From positions 186,001 through 250,000 of the forward strand of contig CANNCD010000001.1 in the NCBI GenBank assembly GCA_947503035.1: a DNA stretch of 64,000 nucleotides, written 5' to 3'. This document shows, one piece after another, positions 35,195-44,486 of this stretch. Under the pieces are notes generated by a model. The model was not told the DNA's origin and made no database searches. It worked only from the letters and a program-made list of their open reading frames with translations. Both the position numbers and the translations under genes were made by a program. Numbering within the stretch: position 1 is the first letter of the stretch; each line of letters starts with the position of its first letter. Source of the DNA: an uncultured Halocynthiibacter sp. (GTDB taxonomy: Bacteria > Pseudomonadota > Alphaproteobacteria > Rhodobacterales > Rhodobacteraceae).

Positions 35195-35430
35195 AACTCA
35201 ATATACGCGGGTAAATATGAACTCCCCTAGGGGGTGATGGCCCGAAAATCGCTAAATATGGCCCGTTGGGCGATATACCGCCGATTCATTTTGGCGGTTT
35301 CCCCACATTTTGTGGCTTAAATGCGTTTTTTTGATGACGTTGCGCGATTGTCACGTTAGAATCACCCCTAGGACTAGGCAAAAAAACGGACGCGTGTATT
35401 CAGCGACCGATAAAACAGGCGGACTTAACG
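35195..35430 (+). promoter_or_regulatory. ftsZ promoter region
   Basis: 236 bases holding the palindrome CCCCTAGGGG (35224-35233), a 6-base inverted repeat ACCGCC/GGCGGT (35277-35298) whose loop begins with GATTC (35283-35287), and a second GANTC site, GAATC (35359-35363). Both are CcrM-type methylation sequences. A clear -35/-10 pair was not identified. Confidence 0.5.
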
Positions 35431-37053
35431 ATGACTTTGAACCTCACAATGCCCGAACAGGAAGACTTGAAACCCCGTATCACCGTCTTCGGTGTTGGTG
35501 GGGCCGGTGGTAACGCCGTGAACAACATGATCGAGCAACAGCTCGAAGGTGTTGAATTCGTGGTTGCCAACACGGACGCGCAGGCGCTTCAGCAGAACAA
35601 CTCAGCAGCGAAAATCCAGATGGGTGTAAAAGTCACCGAAGGTCTGGGTGCTGGTGCACGCGCAACTGTTGGTGCGGCCGCCGCCGAAGAAAGCATCGAG
35701 CAAATCGTTGATCACCTTGCCGGTGCGCACATGTGTTTCATCACGGCCGGTATGGGCGGTGGTACAGGCACCGGTGCTGCGCCAATCATCGCGCAAGCCG
35801 CGCGTGAGCTGGGCGTTCTTACCGTTGGTGTTGTGACCAAGCCGTTCCAATTCGAAGGCAACAAACGGATGCGTCAGGCCGAGGCCGGCGTCGAAGCGTT
35901 GCAAAAGGTTGTTGATACGCTGATCATCATTCCGAACCAAAACCTGTTCCGTCTTGCCAACGAGAAAACAACTTTCACCGAGGCCTTCGCCCTTGCGGAT
36001 GACGTGCTTTATCAAGGTGTTAAAGGCGTGACTGACCTTATGGTTCGCCCTGGTCTGATCAACCTCGACTTTGCCGATGTTCGCGCCGTGATGGACGAAA
36101 TGGGCAAGGCGATGATGGGTACAGGCGAGGCGACCGGCGAAAACCGCGCCATCGAAGCCGCAGAAAAGGCCATCGCGAACCCGCTGTTGGACGAGATTTC
36201 CCTACGTGGTGCGCATGGCGTGTTGATCAACATCACCGGTGGCTACGACCTGACTTTGTTCGAACTGGACGAAGCGGCGAACCGTATTCGCGAAGAAGTC
36301 GACCAAGATGCAAACATCATCGTGGGGTCCACGCTTGATACAGACATGGACGGCGGTATGCGCGTTTCTGTTGTTGCGACCGGTATCGACGCCGCGCTTA
36401 AATCAGAAGAGCCACCCGTTCAGCGTCGCTCTTTGGCGAACCCACTGCCTCCTCGTGCTGAGATCCCAGCAGCGGTTGCAGAAGAAGCGCCAGCAGCGGC
36501 ACCAGCCCCAGTTGCAGCGGATGAGATGGACCAAGAGCCATCCTTCTTTGGCGACCTAGAAACACACACGGACAACCTTCGTGAAGAGACTGCAGTGGTC
36601 GAAGAGTTCTCTCAGGAAATGGCCGAAATGCCAGCCCCTGCGTATCAGCCAGCTCCGACACCTGCGCCAGCGGCACCTGTTGCGGCACCAGCTGTTGCAG
36701 AAGACACCGGCTACGAAGGTTTCGTTGCACCCAAGGCACCAGCGCCTGGCACACCATCCCCAGAGGCACTTGCCCGTTTGCAAGCCGCCGTTGGCCGCGT
36801 CCCAGCACGCACCGAGCCAGTTGCACCAGCAGGCGAACGCCCCGCAGCAGAGAAACCACGTTTCGGTATCAATTCATTGATCAACCGCATGACAGGTCAG
36901 GCCGAAGGCGAGGCACCACAACAGCCAACGCAAAAGCCACTTCGCGCACAGCCTCCGATGTCCGCACAGACACAATACGAGGAAGAGCCAGCGGCCGATC
37001 CAGAGGCAGAACGCATCGAAATTCCAGCGTTCTTGCGTCGTCAAGCGAACTAA
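35431..37053 (+). CDS. ftsZ: FtsZ, tubulin-like division GTPase
   Basis: Forms the Z ring. 540 residues: GTP-binding [14 protein letters not shown] (21-34), the tubulin signature GGGTGTG (109-115), and the T7 loop [11 protein letters not shown]. From about 320 to 525 lies a long Pro/Ala/Glu-rich disordered linker, and the C-terminal peptide [11 protein letters not shown] binds FtsA and other partners. Proline and alanine codons in the linker are mostly CCA and GCA, unlike the GCC/CCC habit of neighbouring genes. A terminator follows 20 bases after the stop. Confidence 0.98.
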   Translation: MTLNLTMPEQEDLKPRITVFGVGGAGGNAVNNMIEQQLEGVEFVVANTDAQALQQNNSAAKIQMGVKVTEGLGAGARATVGAAAAEESIEQIVDHLAGAHMCFITAGMGGGTGTGAAPIIAQAARELGVLTVGVVTKPFQFEGNKRMRQAEAGVEALQKVVDTLIIIPNQNLFRLANEKTTFTEAFALADDVLYQGVKGVTDLMVRPGLINLDFADVRAVMDEMGKAMMGTGEATGENRAIEAAEKAIANPLLDEISLRGAHGVLINITGGYDLTLFELDEAANRIREEVDQDANIIVGSTLDTDMDGGMRVSVVATGIDAALKSEEPPVQRRSLANPLPPRAEIPAAVAEEAPAAAPAPVAADEMDQEPSFFGDLETHTDNLREETAVVEEFSQEMAEMPAPAYQPAPTPAPAAPVAAPAVAEDTGYEGFVAPKAPAPGTPSPEALARLQAAVGRVPARTEPVAPAGERPAAEKPRFGINSLINRMTGQAEGEAPQQPTQKPLRAQPPMSAQTQYEEEPAADPEAERIEIPAFLRRQAN

Positions 37054-37072
37054 AACGTTCACATTTTATTCG

Positions 37073-37101
37073 AAAGGGCCGGCGTTTCGCTGGCCCTTTT
37101 T
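37073..37101 (+). terminator. Terminator after ftsZ
   Basis: Stem GGGCCGGC with GCTGGCCC (one G-T pair), extended by AAA/TTT, 5-base loop, followed by a T-run. Confidence 0.9.
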
Positions 37102-37161
37102 CGTTGAAATACAGGGGGGTAGGTGTCCCAAGGCGGGTTTGCGCCATATGTGACAGTGAGT

Positions 37162-37181
37162 GTTACAATCGGTTACAAAGC
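37162..37181. promoter_or_regulatory. Direct repeat upstream of lpxC
   Basis: GTTACAATCG followed at once by GTTACAAAGC: two copies of GTTACAA at 10-base pitch, about 80 bases before the lpxC start. Possible regulator site; the factor is unknown. Confidence 0.35.
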
Positions 37182-37259
37182 GTGAGTTGTGGTTTTGTCG
37201 TGAAAGTTTTACCTGATGTTTACGGTTCTTGGGGAAGGACCGAAATAAAGGATACTGCC

Positions 37260-38177
37260 ATGCAAACGACATTGAAACGCGCTGTTACATTTACGGGTAT
37301 CGGGCTTCACTCTGGTGAAACCGTTACGATGACCGTTGCGCCTGCGCCTGTCGATTTCGGCATTTGGTTCAATCGGGTTGATCTGGGCGACAAGGGCCTG
37401 ATCCCTGCATTGTGGAACGCCGTTGGCGAGGCACGTCTTTGCACTAAGATTTCAAACGAACATGGCGCGATTGTTGGCACCATCGAACATATCATGGCGG
37501 CGATTGCCGGCTGTGGCATTCAAAACGCCCTGATCGACATCGACGGCCCAGAAGTCCCCGTGATGGACGGGAGTTCCGCCGAGTTCGTCACCGAATTCCT
37601 TGCCGCCGGTCTGATCAAAGAAGACGGCGCACAATACGCGATTGAGGTTCTGAAACCTGTTGAGGTTCAAACCGGCGACGCCATTGCGCGGCTTTCCCCT
37701 GCTGCCAACCTCGAGATTGATTTCCACATCGATTTCACAGACGCCGCGATTGGCCGTCAGGACAAGGTTCTGAACATGGCCAACGGCACGTTCGTTCGTG
37801 AACTCTGCGATAGCCGCACCTTCTGTCGTCAACGTGACGTGGATGCGATGCGCGCCAACGGCCTTGCGCTTGGTGGGTCCACCGACAACGCGGTTGTGGT
37901 CGAAGGTTCCGACGTGCTGACCCCTGGTGGTCTACGCCACCGTGATGAGGCCGTGCGCCACAAGATGCTCGATGCACTTGGTGATCTTGCCCTTGCGGGT
38001 GCGCCGATCCTTGGCCGTTACGAAGGCCACCGTGCGGGCCACGCATTGACCAACAAATTGCTGCGTGCGCTGTTCGGCGATGACACGGCCTATCGCATTG
38101 TAAAATGTGACGATACACAGGCATCTCGCCTTCCTGGGGTTGGTGTTCACGCAGGCGATCTTCCGCAATTGGCGTAA
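37260..38177 (+). CDS. lpxC: LpxC, UDP-3-O-acyl-GlcNAc deacetylase
   Basis: Zinc enzyme of the first committed lipid A step. 305 residues: start TLKRAVTFTGIGLHSGE, zinc ligand His77 in GTIEHIMAAI, and the C-terminal metal/catalytic region RHKMLDALGDLAL ending in GHRAGHALTNKLL. The ATG at 37260 has AAGGA at proper spacing; the open frame continues upstream to 37104 but is non-homologous there. It closes the dcw cluster and has its own leader after the ftsZ terminator. Confidence 0.97.
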   Translation: MQTTLKRAVTFTGIGLHSGETVTMTVAPAPVDFGIWFNRVDLGDKGLIPALWNAVGEARLCTKISNEHGAIVGTIEHIMAAIAGCGIQNALIDIDGPEVPVMDGSSAEFVTEFLAAGLIKEDGAQYAIEVLKPVEVQTGDAIARLSPAANLEIDFHIDFTDAAIGRQDKVLNMANGTFVRELCDSRTFCRQRDVDAMRANGLALGGSTDNAVVVEGSDVLTPGGLRHRDEAVRHKMLDALGDLALAGAPILGRYEGHRAGHALTNKLLRALFGDDTAYRIVKCDDTQASRLPGVGVHAGDLPQLA

Positions 38178-38281
38178 CCTTGCCTAGGTGCGGTGCGAAT
38201 ACCGTTTTGCACCAGAATTTTCTGTGCTAGGAACGGTGCAAGGCGCGACACGCGCGCAGGCACTATTCGAGGTGGGCAGGA

Positions 38282-39121
38282 ATGACATTGCGTAAATCAC
38301 GTTCAATCCTTTTTGGGGCGTTGACCGCCGTGACGGTGCTGGCTGCTTGTGAAAACAACGGCAAAGTCTATTTCGATGTCGACGGTTTCCCACCTGAACA
38401 GATTTTCGAACGTGCCGAGCATGAATTGTCCAACAACAACGAAGACGAAGCCGCACGCCTGTTTGGCGAAATCGAACGGCTGTATCCCTATTCTGAATGG
38501 GCCAAGCGCGGCCTGATCATGCAGGCCTTCGCCTATCACCGTGACGCGGATTACGCGGCCTCGCGCGGTGCGGCACAGCGCTATGTCGACTTCTATCCAG
38601 CGGACGAAGACGCGGCCTATGCGCAGTATCTTCTGGCGCTGTCCTATTATGATCAAATCGACGAGGTCGGCCGCGATCAGGGTCTGACCTTCCAAGCGTT
38701 GCAGGCGCTACGCACCGTGATCGAACGTTACCCCGATAGCGAATACGCGAAATCCTCGATCCTGAAATTCGATCTGGCCTTTGATCACCTCGCGGCCAAG
38801 GAAATGGAAATCGGGCGGTTCTATCTGAAACGCAAACAATACACGGCGGCGATCAACCGGTTCCGTGTGGTTGTTGAACAGTTCCAGACCACGTCCCACA
38901 CCGCCGAGGCGCTTCACCGTTTGGCGGAATCCTATGTGGCGCTTGGTCTCTTGGATGAAGCCCAGACCGCCGGTGCGATCCTTGGTCACAACTTTAGATC
39001 GACCGAATGGTACGCAGATAGCTTTAAACTTCTGAGCGAAAACGATCTGAAGCTCGAAAGCCGTGGTAACAATTGGCTGGCGGCGGTATATCGTCAGATG
39101 ATCCAAGGCAAATGGCTCTGA
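38282..39121 (+). CDS. bamD: BamD, outer-membrane assembly lipoprotein
   Basis: Essential lipoprotein of the BAM complex that inserts beta-barrel proteins. 279 residues: signal peptide with lipobox VLAAC (Cys about 22), then tetratricopeptide repeats (ERAEHELSNNNEDEAARLF, QRYVDFYPADEDAAYAQYL, RTVIERYPDSEYA, and KRKQYTAAINRFRVVVEQF) and the conserved end around GHNFRSTEWY. It sits between lpxC and recN, as is usual in this order. Confidence 0.95.
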   Translation: MTLRKSRSILFGALTAVTVLAACENNGKVYFDVDGFPPEQIFERAEHELSNNNEDEAARLFGEIERLYPYSEWAKRGLIMQAFAYHRDADYAASRGAAQRYVDFYPADEDAAYAQYLLALSYYDQIDEVGRDQGLTFQALQALRTVIERYPDSEYAKSSILKFDLAFDHLAAKEMEIGRFYLKRKQYTAAINRFRVVVEQFQTTSHTAEALHRLAESYVALGLLDEAQTAGAILGHNFRSTEWYADSFKLLSENDLKLESRGNNWLAAVYRQMIQGKWL

Positions 39122-39163
39122 TCCCAGTGGGGGCAGGGCGATCGTGACGGGGCTGGGGGGCTT

Positions 39164-40810
39164 ATGCTGCGCGCACTAGAAATACGTGACATGTTGATCA
39201 TTGATCGGCTGGACCTGACATTCGGGGCCGGTCTTAATGTGCTGACCGGTGAAACGGGGGCGGGTAAATCGATCTTGCTCGATTCCCTCGGCTTTGTTCT
39301 GGGCTGGCGGGGGCGCGCGGAATTGGTGCGTACCGGTGCCGATCAGGGCGAGGTGGTCGCCGAATTTGATTTGCCCGCGGGCCATGCCGGTCACGCCGTT
39401 TTGGAAGAGGCCGGATTGTCCGCCGAGGATGGCCTGATCCTGCGTAGGATCAACACCCGTGATGGACGCAAAACCGCGTGGATCAATGACCGCCGTGTCT
39501 CGGGCGAGGTGCTTCGCGCCCTGTCGGAAACCCTTGTGGAATTGCATGGGCAACATGATGATCGTGGTCTTCTCAACCCCCGTGGTCACATGGATATTCT
39601 GGATACATTCGCCGGCACCGATGCCGCCCGTGTTAAGGTCCGTAAGGCATGGCGCGCCTATTCCGCCGCCGAGAAAATCCTTGTCGCCGCCGAAGAAGCC
39701 CTCGCCGCGGTGCGCGAAGAAGAGGACTTCCTGCGCCACGCCGTGGGCGAGCTCGAGGCGCTTGATCCGCAGACCGGCGAAGAGGCCGAATTGGACCAAC
39801 GTCGCCGTGCCATGCAGGGCGCCGAAAAGATCCGCGAAGACGTGATGCGCGCGCACCAGTCCATTGGATACGAGGGCGCCGAGGGCCGCATGGGCGATGC
39901 GCTTCGTTGGCTCGAAGACAGCGCCGAGGGTGCCGATGGCCAGCTTGACGATGCGATCAACGCGCTTGGACGAGCCATGGCGGAACTGTCCGACGCGCAG
40001 TCAGGGATCGAGTCGAGCCTGTCGGCGATGGCCTTTAACCCTTCTGAGCTGGAAGAGGTCGAAGAACGTCTCTTTGCGATCCGTGGTTTGGCCCGCAAAT
40101 ACGATGTGTTGGCCGATGATCTGGGCACATTCACCGCCGATCTGCGCGTGAAACTGGACCAGATCGACGGTGGCGAAGGCAACATTATGGAGCTCACCCG
40201 CGCAGTGATGGATGCGCGGGCGAACTATGATATCGCCGCCGGTGCCCTGACTGCAAAACGGGTTAAGGCTGCCGCATCGCTTGATCGCGCCATGGCGAAA
40301 CAGCTCGCGCCGCTCAAGATGGAGCGCGCCGTCTTCACCACCGATGTGACGCCGGTTGACGCGGGGCCCGATGGCTGTGACGCGGTGGCGTTTACGGTTG
40401 CGACCAACCCCGGTGCGCCCAGTGGCCCGTTGAATAAAATCGCATCAGGCGGCGAGCTGTCGCGCTTTCTCTTGGCGCTCAAGGTCTGTCTGACCTCGGA
40501 TGACGCTGGCCTGACGATGATCTTTGACGAAATCGACCGTGGGGTCGGGGGCGCGACGGCTGATGCGGTTGGGCGTCGGTTGAAGGGGCTGGCCGATGGC
40601 GGTCAGGTGCTTGTCGTGACCCACTCACCACAGGTGGCCGCCCTTGGCGCGCACCACATGCGGGTGCAGAAATCGGTGAAAAAGGGCATGACTCTGTCCA
40701 CCGTGGTGCCGCTTGATGAAAGGGAACGTGTGGATGAAATCGCACGGATGATTTCGGGTGATACCATTTCAGACGCCGCCCGCGAAGCTGCGCGCGAACT
40801 TCTCCGCTAG
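39164..40810 (+). CDS. recN: RecN, DNA repair ATPase
   Basis: SMC-like protein for double-strand break repair. 548 residues: start MLRALEIRDMLIIDRLDL, Walker A LTGETGAGKSILLDSL (about 27-42), a coiled-coil centre (about 155-370), the signature KIASGGELSRFLLALKV, and Walker B LTMIFDEIDRGVGG. 42 bases after bamD, probably read with it. Confidence 0.96.
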   Translation: MLRALEIRDMLIIDRLDLTFGAGLNVLTGETGAGKSILLDSLGFVLGWRGRAELVRTGADQGEVVAEFDLPAGHAGHAVLEEAGLSAEDGLILRRINTRDGRKTAWINDRRVSGEVLRALSETLVELHGQHDDRGLLNPRGHMDILDTFAGTDAARVKVRKAWRAYSAAEKILVAAEEALAAVREEEDFLRHAVGELEALDPQTGEEAELDQRRRAMQGAEKIREDVMRAHQSIGYEGAEGRMGDALRWLEDSAEGADGQLDDAINALGRAMAELSDAQSGIESSLSAMAFNPSELEEVEERLFAIRGLARKYDVLADDLGTFTADLRVKLDQIDGGEGNIMELTRAVMDARANYDIAAGALTAKRVKAAASLDRAMAKQLAPLKMERAVFTTDVTPVDAGPDGCDAVAFTVATNPGAPSGPLNKIASGGELSRFLLALKVCLTSDDAGLTMIFDEIDRGVGGATADAVGRRLKGLADGGQVLVVTHSPQVAALGAHHMRVQKSVKKGMTLSTVVPLDERERVDEIARMISGDTISDAAREAARELLR

Positions 40811-40818
40811 GTGCGACC

Positions 40819-40879
40819 GCGCGCCCCTTGGGGCGCGCCACCGAATTGCGCCAGCACAGGTCGCCCTGTGGTGGCGCGC
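40819..40879. terminator. Nested hairpins between convergent recN and the FAD oxidoreductase
   Basis: GCGCGCCCC/GGGGCGCGC (40819-40838) and GCGCGCCACC/GGTGGCGCGC (40833-40842 with 40870-40879) share bases and so exclude each other. No long T-run follows; a bidirectional terminator role is inferred from the convergent gene arrangement. Confidence 0.5.
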
Positions 40880-40883
40880 TTTG

Positions 40884-42263
40884 TTACGTATTTGACGGGC
40901 GCAACAATTTCCCAGGGTTCATAATCCCGTTCGGGTCCATCGTTCGTTTGATATCCCCCATCACATCCCACGCATCACCATGTTCGGCCTCCATATAGCC
41001 GATCTTGCCCATTCCAATGCCATGTTCGCCGGTCACCGTCCCCCCAAGGCGAAGGGCCAGTTCCGCAAGGTTCGCCGAAATGCGCTTGGCCTCGGCCGCC
41101 TCTTCGGGGCTGTCTGGGTCAATCAACAATAGGGCGTGGAAATTCCCGTCGCCCACATGGCCCAAAATCGGCCCAATCAGGGGGCTGTCGCCGATGTCTT
41201 CGCGGGTTGCGCGCACCGCCTCGGCCAATCGTGAAATCGGCACACAGATGTCGGTGGTCAACCCACGCGCCCCTTTGCGAAGCCCCATACAGGCATAATA
41301 CGCGTTGTGCCGCATCGCCCAAAGCGCCTTGCGATCCTCGTTGCTTGTGGCCCAATCAAAGTCAGAGCCGCCGAAATCCGCCGCCAGTTCGCCGAACACC
41401 TTGGCGTCTTCTGCCGCGCTCACATCACTGCCTTGAAATTCGACCAAAAGGTGCGGTTTTTCCGGCATATTCGCACCGGCATAGGCATTGAACGCGCCCG
41501 CGGTTTTCTCGTCGACAAATTCGATCCGCGCCATTGGGATGCCCATCTGAATGGTCGCGATCACCGTTTCCACCGCGTCTTCGAACCGATCAAAGGCACA
41601 GATCGCCGCCGCCGAGGATTCCGGCTGGCCGTGCAATTTCAATGTGACCTCGGTGATGATCCCAAGCGTCCCTTCGGAGCCCACAAACAACGCGGTCATA
41701 TCATAGCCCGCGCTTGATTTTTGCATCGCGCCGCCGGTGCGGATGATCCGCCCATCGGCCAGCACCACCTCAAGGCCCATCACGTTGTCACGCATGGTGC
41801 CGTACCGCACCGCAGTCGTGCCGCTCGCGCGGGTGGCAACCATGCCCCCAATTGAGGCATTCGCCCCCGGATCCACCGAAAAAAACAACCCCGTCGCCCG
41901 AAGATCTTCGTTCAGTTCCTCGCGTGTGATACCCGGTTGCACAACGGCGACCATGTCGCCCTGAGACACATCAAGGACAGCCTTCATCCGCGACAAATCA
42001 AGCGAAATTCCACCCCGCACCGCAAGGGCATGCCCCTCAAGTGACGTACCAGCCCCCCACGCCACAATCGGACAGCCGTTGTCGTTACATATCTTGGCAA
42101 TCTGGGATACTTCTTTGGTTGATATGGGGTAAACGATCGCATCGGGGGGTGTTATAGGAAAGTGAGATTCGTTTCGGCCATGAAGGTCCAGATCAGAAGC
42201 GGATTGGGTGATACGGTCCCCGACAAGGGACTGAATCGCGGTAATGGCAGAAGAAATAGTCAT
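40884..42263 (-). CDS. FAD-linked oxidoreductase, D-lactate/glycolate dehydrogenase type
   Basis: 459-residue flavoprotein of the GlcD/Dld family. The FAD-binding segment (about 60-200) reads AWGAGTSLEGHAL, VQPGITREELN, VDPGANASIGGMVATRASG and RYGTMRDNVMGLEVV. The C-terminal FAD-oxidase domain holds GHVGDGNFHALL and VTGEHGIGMGK. These enzymes oxidise D-lactate, glycolate or other 2-hydroxy acids and pass electrons to cytochrome or quinone; the precise substrate is open. The start MTISSAITAIQSL at 42263 is chosen; an ATG 18 codons upstream has no family match. Confidence 0.92.
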   Translation of the reverse strand: MTISSAITAIQSLVGDRITQSASDLDLHGRNESHFPITPPDAIVYPISTKEVSQIAKICNDNGCPIVAWGAGTSLEGHALAVRGGISLDLSRMKAVLDVSQGDMVAVVQPGITREELNEDLRATGLFFSVDPGANASIGGMVATRASGTTAVRYGTMRDNVMGLEVVLADGRIIRTGGAMQKSSAGYDMTALFVGSEGTLGIITEVTLKLHGQPESSAAAICAFDRFEDAVETVIATIQMGIPMARIEFVDEKTAGAFNAYAGANMPEKPHLLVEFQGSDVSAAEDAKVFGELAADFGGSDFDWATSNEDRKALWAMRHNAYYACMGLRKGARGLTTDICVPISRLAEAVRATREDIGDSPLIGPILGHVGDGNFHALLLIDPDSPEEAAEAKRISANLAELALRLGGTVTGEHGIGMGKIGYMEAEHGDAWDVMGDIKRTMDPNGIMNPGKLLRPSNT

Positions 42264-42361
42264 TTTTGGTCTTTCATTCAGGCGATGTCCCAGCAACACT
42301 AGGGCATTGCCATACAATAGGAAAGTCTCGGCGCGGGTCGGGCAACAGGCGTAGGACCCAG

Positions 42362-44038
42362 ATGAACAAGATCATTCGCGATGCGTTCAAACAGTTTGGA
42401 ACCGATATCCGCGAGGCATGGCGCGGTATACGCCGCCGCGGGCCAAGCCAGTTTCAATTCTGGCTGATTGCGCTGTTCATTGGGATTTCGGGTGGCTTTG
42501 CCGCGCTGTTGTTTCGCAAATCGATCACCGCGCTTCAGGCCGTGGTTTACGGCGCGAATGGCCCCCATGGGGTTGTGGACGCGGCGGCGGCGCTGCCTTG
42601 GTATCTTTTGCTGATTATTCCGATCATTGGCGGGCTCTTGGTGGGGATTATTCTTCATAATTTCACGCCCGATGGACGGGTCCGTTCCGTGGCCGACGTG
42701 ATCGAAGGCGCCGCGCTTCATGATGGGCGCGTGGAAAAACGGGCGGGGCTTGCGTCCGCTTGTGCGTCGCTGATTACCCTGTCAACGGGGGGCTCAACGG
42801 GGCGCGAGGGGCCGGTTGTGCACCTTGCGGGCGTCATATCCACATGGGTGTCGAACCGGTTCCACGCGGGCGGCGTGACGGGGCGCGAATTGCTGGGCTG
42901 TGCGGTGGCCGCCGCCGTGTCAGCGTCGTTCAACGCCCCCATCGCCGGTGCGATTTTCGCCCTCGAGGTGGTCTTGCGCCACTTTGCCGTCCACGCCTTT
43001 GCCCCCATCGCCATTGCGGCGGTCGCGGGTACCGTGGTCAGCCGTCTGGAGTTCGGCAACGTGCCGGAATTTAACCTCGCCCGCGAAGGCGAATTGGCGT
43101 TCTATGTCGAACTGCCCGCGTTCTTGATCCTTGGGGTCATGTGCGGATTGATCGCTGTGTTTATGATGCGCTCGATCTTTTGGGCCGACAATGTGGGGTC
43201 TTGGGTGCAGGGCCGCGTCGGGTTCCCGCGCTGGCTACGTCCGGCGATTTCGGGTGCTATGTTGGGCGTGATTGCCATCTGGTTCCCCCATGTGATCGGC
43301 GTCGGGATGGAGACCACATCGGGCGCACTCTCCGGCACCTTGTTGCTGCGCGAGGCGATCATTTTCGTGATCATCAAGGGCATCGCCACCGCGATCACCA
43401 TGGCGGGGCGTATGGGCGGCGGCGTGTTCGGCCCCGCGATGATGGTCGGCGCGCTTTCCGGTTTGGCCTTTGGGATCATCGCGACCAGCATCCTGCCCGA
43501 GGTTTCGGGTTCCCACACATTATACGCCTTGGCGGGCATGGGTGCGGTGGGCGGCGCCGTTCTGGGCGCGCCGATTTCCACCACGTTGATCGTGTTCGAA
43601 CTGACCGGTGACTGGCAGACGGGGCTTGCTGTGATGGTCGCCGTTTCGATTTCGACGCTGATCTCAAGCCGCATGGTGAACCACTCGTTCTTCCTGACAC
43701 AGCTGGAAAACCGCGACGTGCATTTGGCGGCGGGGCCACAGGCCTATGTGCTTCAGATGCAGTCCACCAGCAGCGCGATGCGCGCGCCCGAGGTTGTCAC
43801 CGAAGGCGAGATGCAAACCGCCACAGACATGATGAAAACCGGCCAGTGTTTGATCGAACATAGTACGTTGGAACAGGCGCTCCCGATGTTTGATCGTCTG
43901 AACACGCCGTTTATTCCCGTCATCCGTCACGATGATGCCGAGGGCGAGACATCCGTTGTGGGGGTCTTGTTCCACATTGATGCGCTCAAGGCTTATAACC
44001 GTGCGCTTTCGGCCGTGGCGGCCGAGGAACATTCATAA
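42362..44038 (+). CDS. ClC-family chloride channel/exchanger
   Basis: 558 residues with about 16 hydrophobic segments. The three selectivity-filter signatures are visible: GSTGREGPVVHLAG with the gating Glu in GREGP, which is typical of H+/Cl- exchangers, then FNAPIAGAIFALEVVLR, and GRMGGGVFGPAMMVGAL (GxFxP type). A C-terminal cytoplasmic part (about 465-550) resembles a CBS region (MKTGQCLIEHSTLEQALPMF). The start MNKIIRDAFKQFG at 42362 follows the divergent promoter region shared with the FAD oxidoreductase. Confidence 0.93.
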   Translation: MNKIIRDAFKQFGTDIREAWRGIRRRGPSQFQFWLIALFIGISGGFAALLFRKSITALQAVVYGANGPHGVVDAAAALPWYLLLIIPIIGGLLVGIILHNFTPDGRVRSVADVIEGAALHDGRVEKRAGLASACASLITLSTGGSTGREGPVVHLAGVISTWVSNRFHAGGVTGRELLGCAVAAAVSASFNAPIAGAIFALEVVLRHFAVHAFAPIAIAAVAGTVVSRLEFGNVPEFNLAREGELAFYVELPAFLILGVMCGLIAVFMMRSIFWADNVGSWVQGRVGFPRWLRPAISGAMLGVIAIWFPHVIGVGMETTSGALSGTLLLREAIIFVIIKGIATAITMAGRMGGGVFGPAMMVGALSGLAFGIIATSILPEVSGSHTLYALAGMGAVGGAVLGAPISTTLIVFELTGDWQTGLAVMVAVSISTLISSRMVNHSFFLTQLENRDVHLAAGPQAYVLQMQSTSSAMRAPEVVTEGEMQTATDMMKTGQCLIEHSTLEQALPMFDRLNTPFIPVIRHDDAEGETSVVGVLFHIDALKAYNRALSAVAAEEHS

Positions 44039-44069
44039 AAAAGGGCCCGAACGCGGCGCGCCGGACCCT
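44035..44069 (-). terminator. Terminator of the DUF427 gene
   Basis: On the minus strand AGGGTCCG pairs with CGGGCCCT (one mismatch) across a 12-base loop, followed by six T. It begins 22 bases after the DUF427 stop. Confidence 0.75.
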
Positions 44070-44091
44070 GTGAATGTGATGTGATCACCGA

Positions 44092-44430
44092 TCAGAGCTG
44101 TTCAACAGCGACCTTTGTGTCGTCAAACGCAAGGTATCCTGAGATGGCCGACATATCGTCCACCGGTGCCTCATAGGACCAGGCGGTATCGTCGATCACA
44201 ACGCTTTTGGTGTGGATCGCGAAATAGCTGGCCTCGCCCTTGAACGGGCAGGTGGTTTTGGTGTCCGTTTCGCTGAAAAACAGCATCGCAACATCGCCAC
44301 GTGGAAAGTAAATCACGGGTGCGCGGTCTTCTTCGATCAGCTCAAGCGCGGCGTTGGTTTCGGCCAAAACGGCCCCGCCTGCGCGAATAACCCAAGTGCC
44401 CGTCGCGGGCTTAATTGTAATATCAGTCAT
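44092..44430 (-). CDS. DUF427 protein
   Basis: 112 residues matching the compact beta-rich DUF427 family: GTWVIRAGGAVLAETNAAL, PVIYFPRGDVAMLFF, TTCPFKGEASYF and a closing YEAPVDDMSAISGYLAFD. Function unknown. Downstream of the M24 peptidase gene in the same direction (56-base gap), with its own terminator. Confidence 0.88.
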   Translation of the reverse strand: MTDITIKPATGTWVIRAGGAVLAETNAALELIEEDRAPVIYFPRGDVAMLFFSETDTKTTCPFKGEASYFAIHTKSVVIDDTAWSYEAPVDDMSAISGYLAFDDTKVAVEQL

Positions 44431-44486
44431 AATATTTCCCCTGTACGTCGTGCGGCACTATACAGGTCTTTGGTTACAAAGATATG

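Noticed and set aside
37104-37259. 52-residue extension of LpxC
   Set aside because: Non-homologous; the ATG at 37260 has a good ribosome site and matches the family start.
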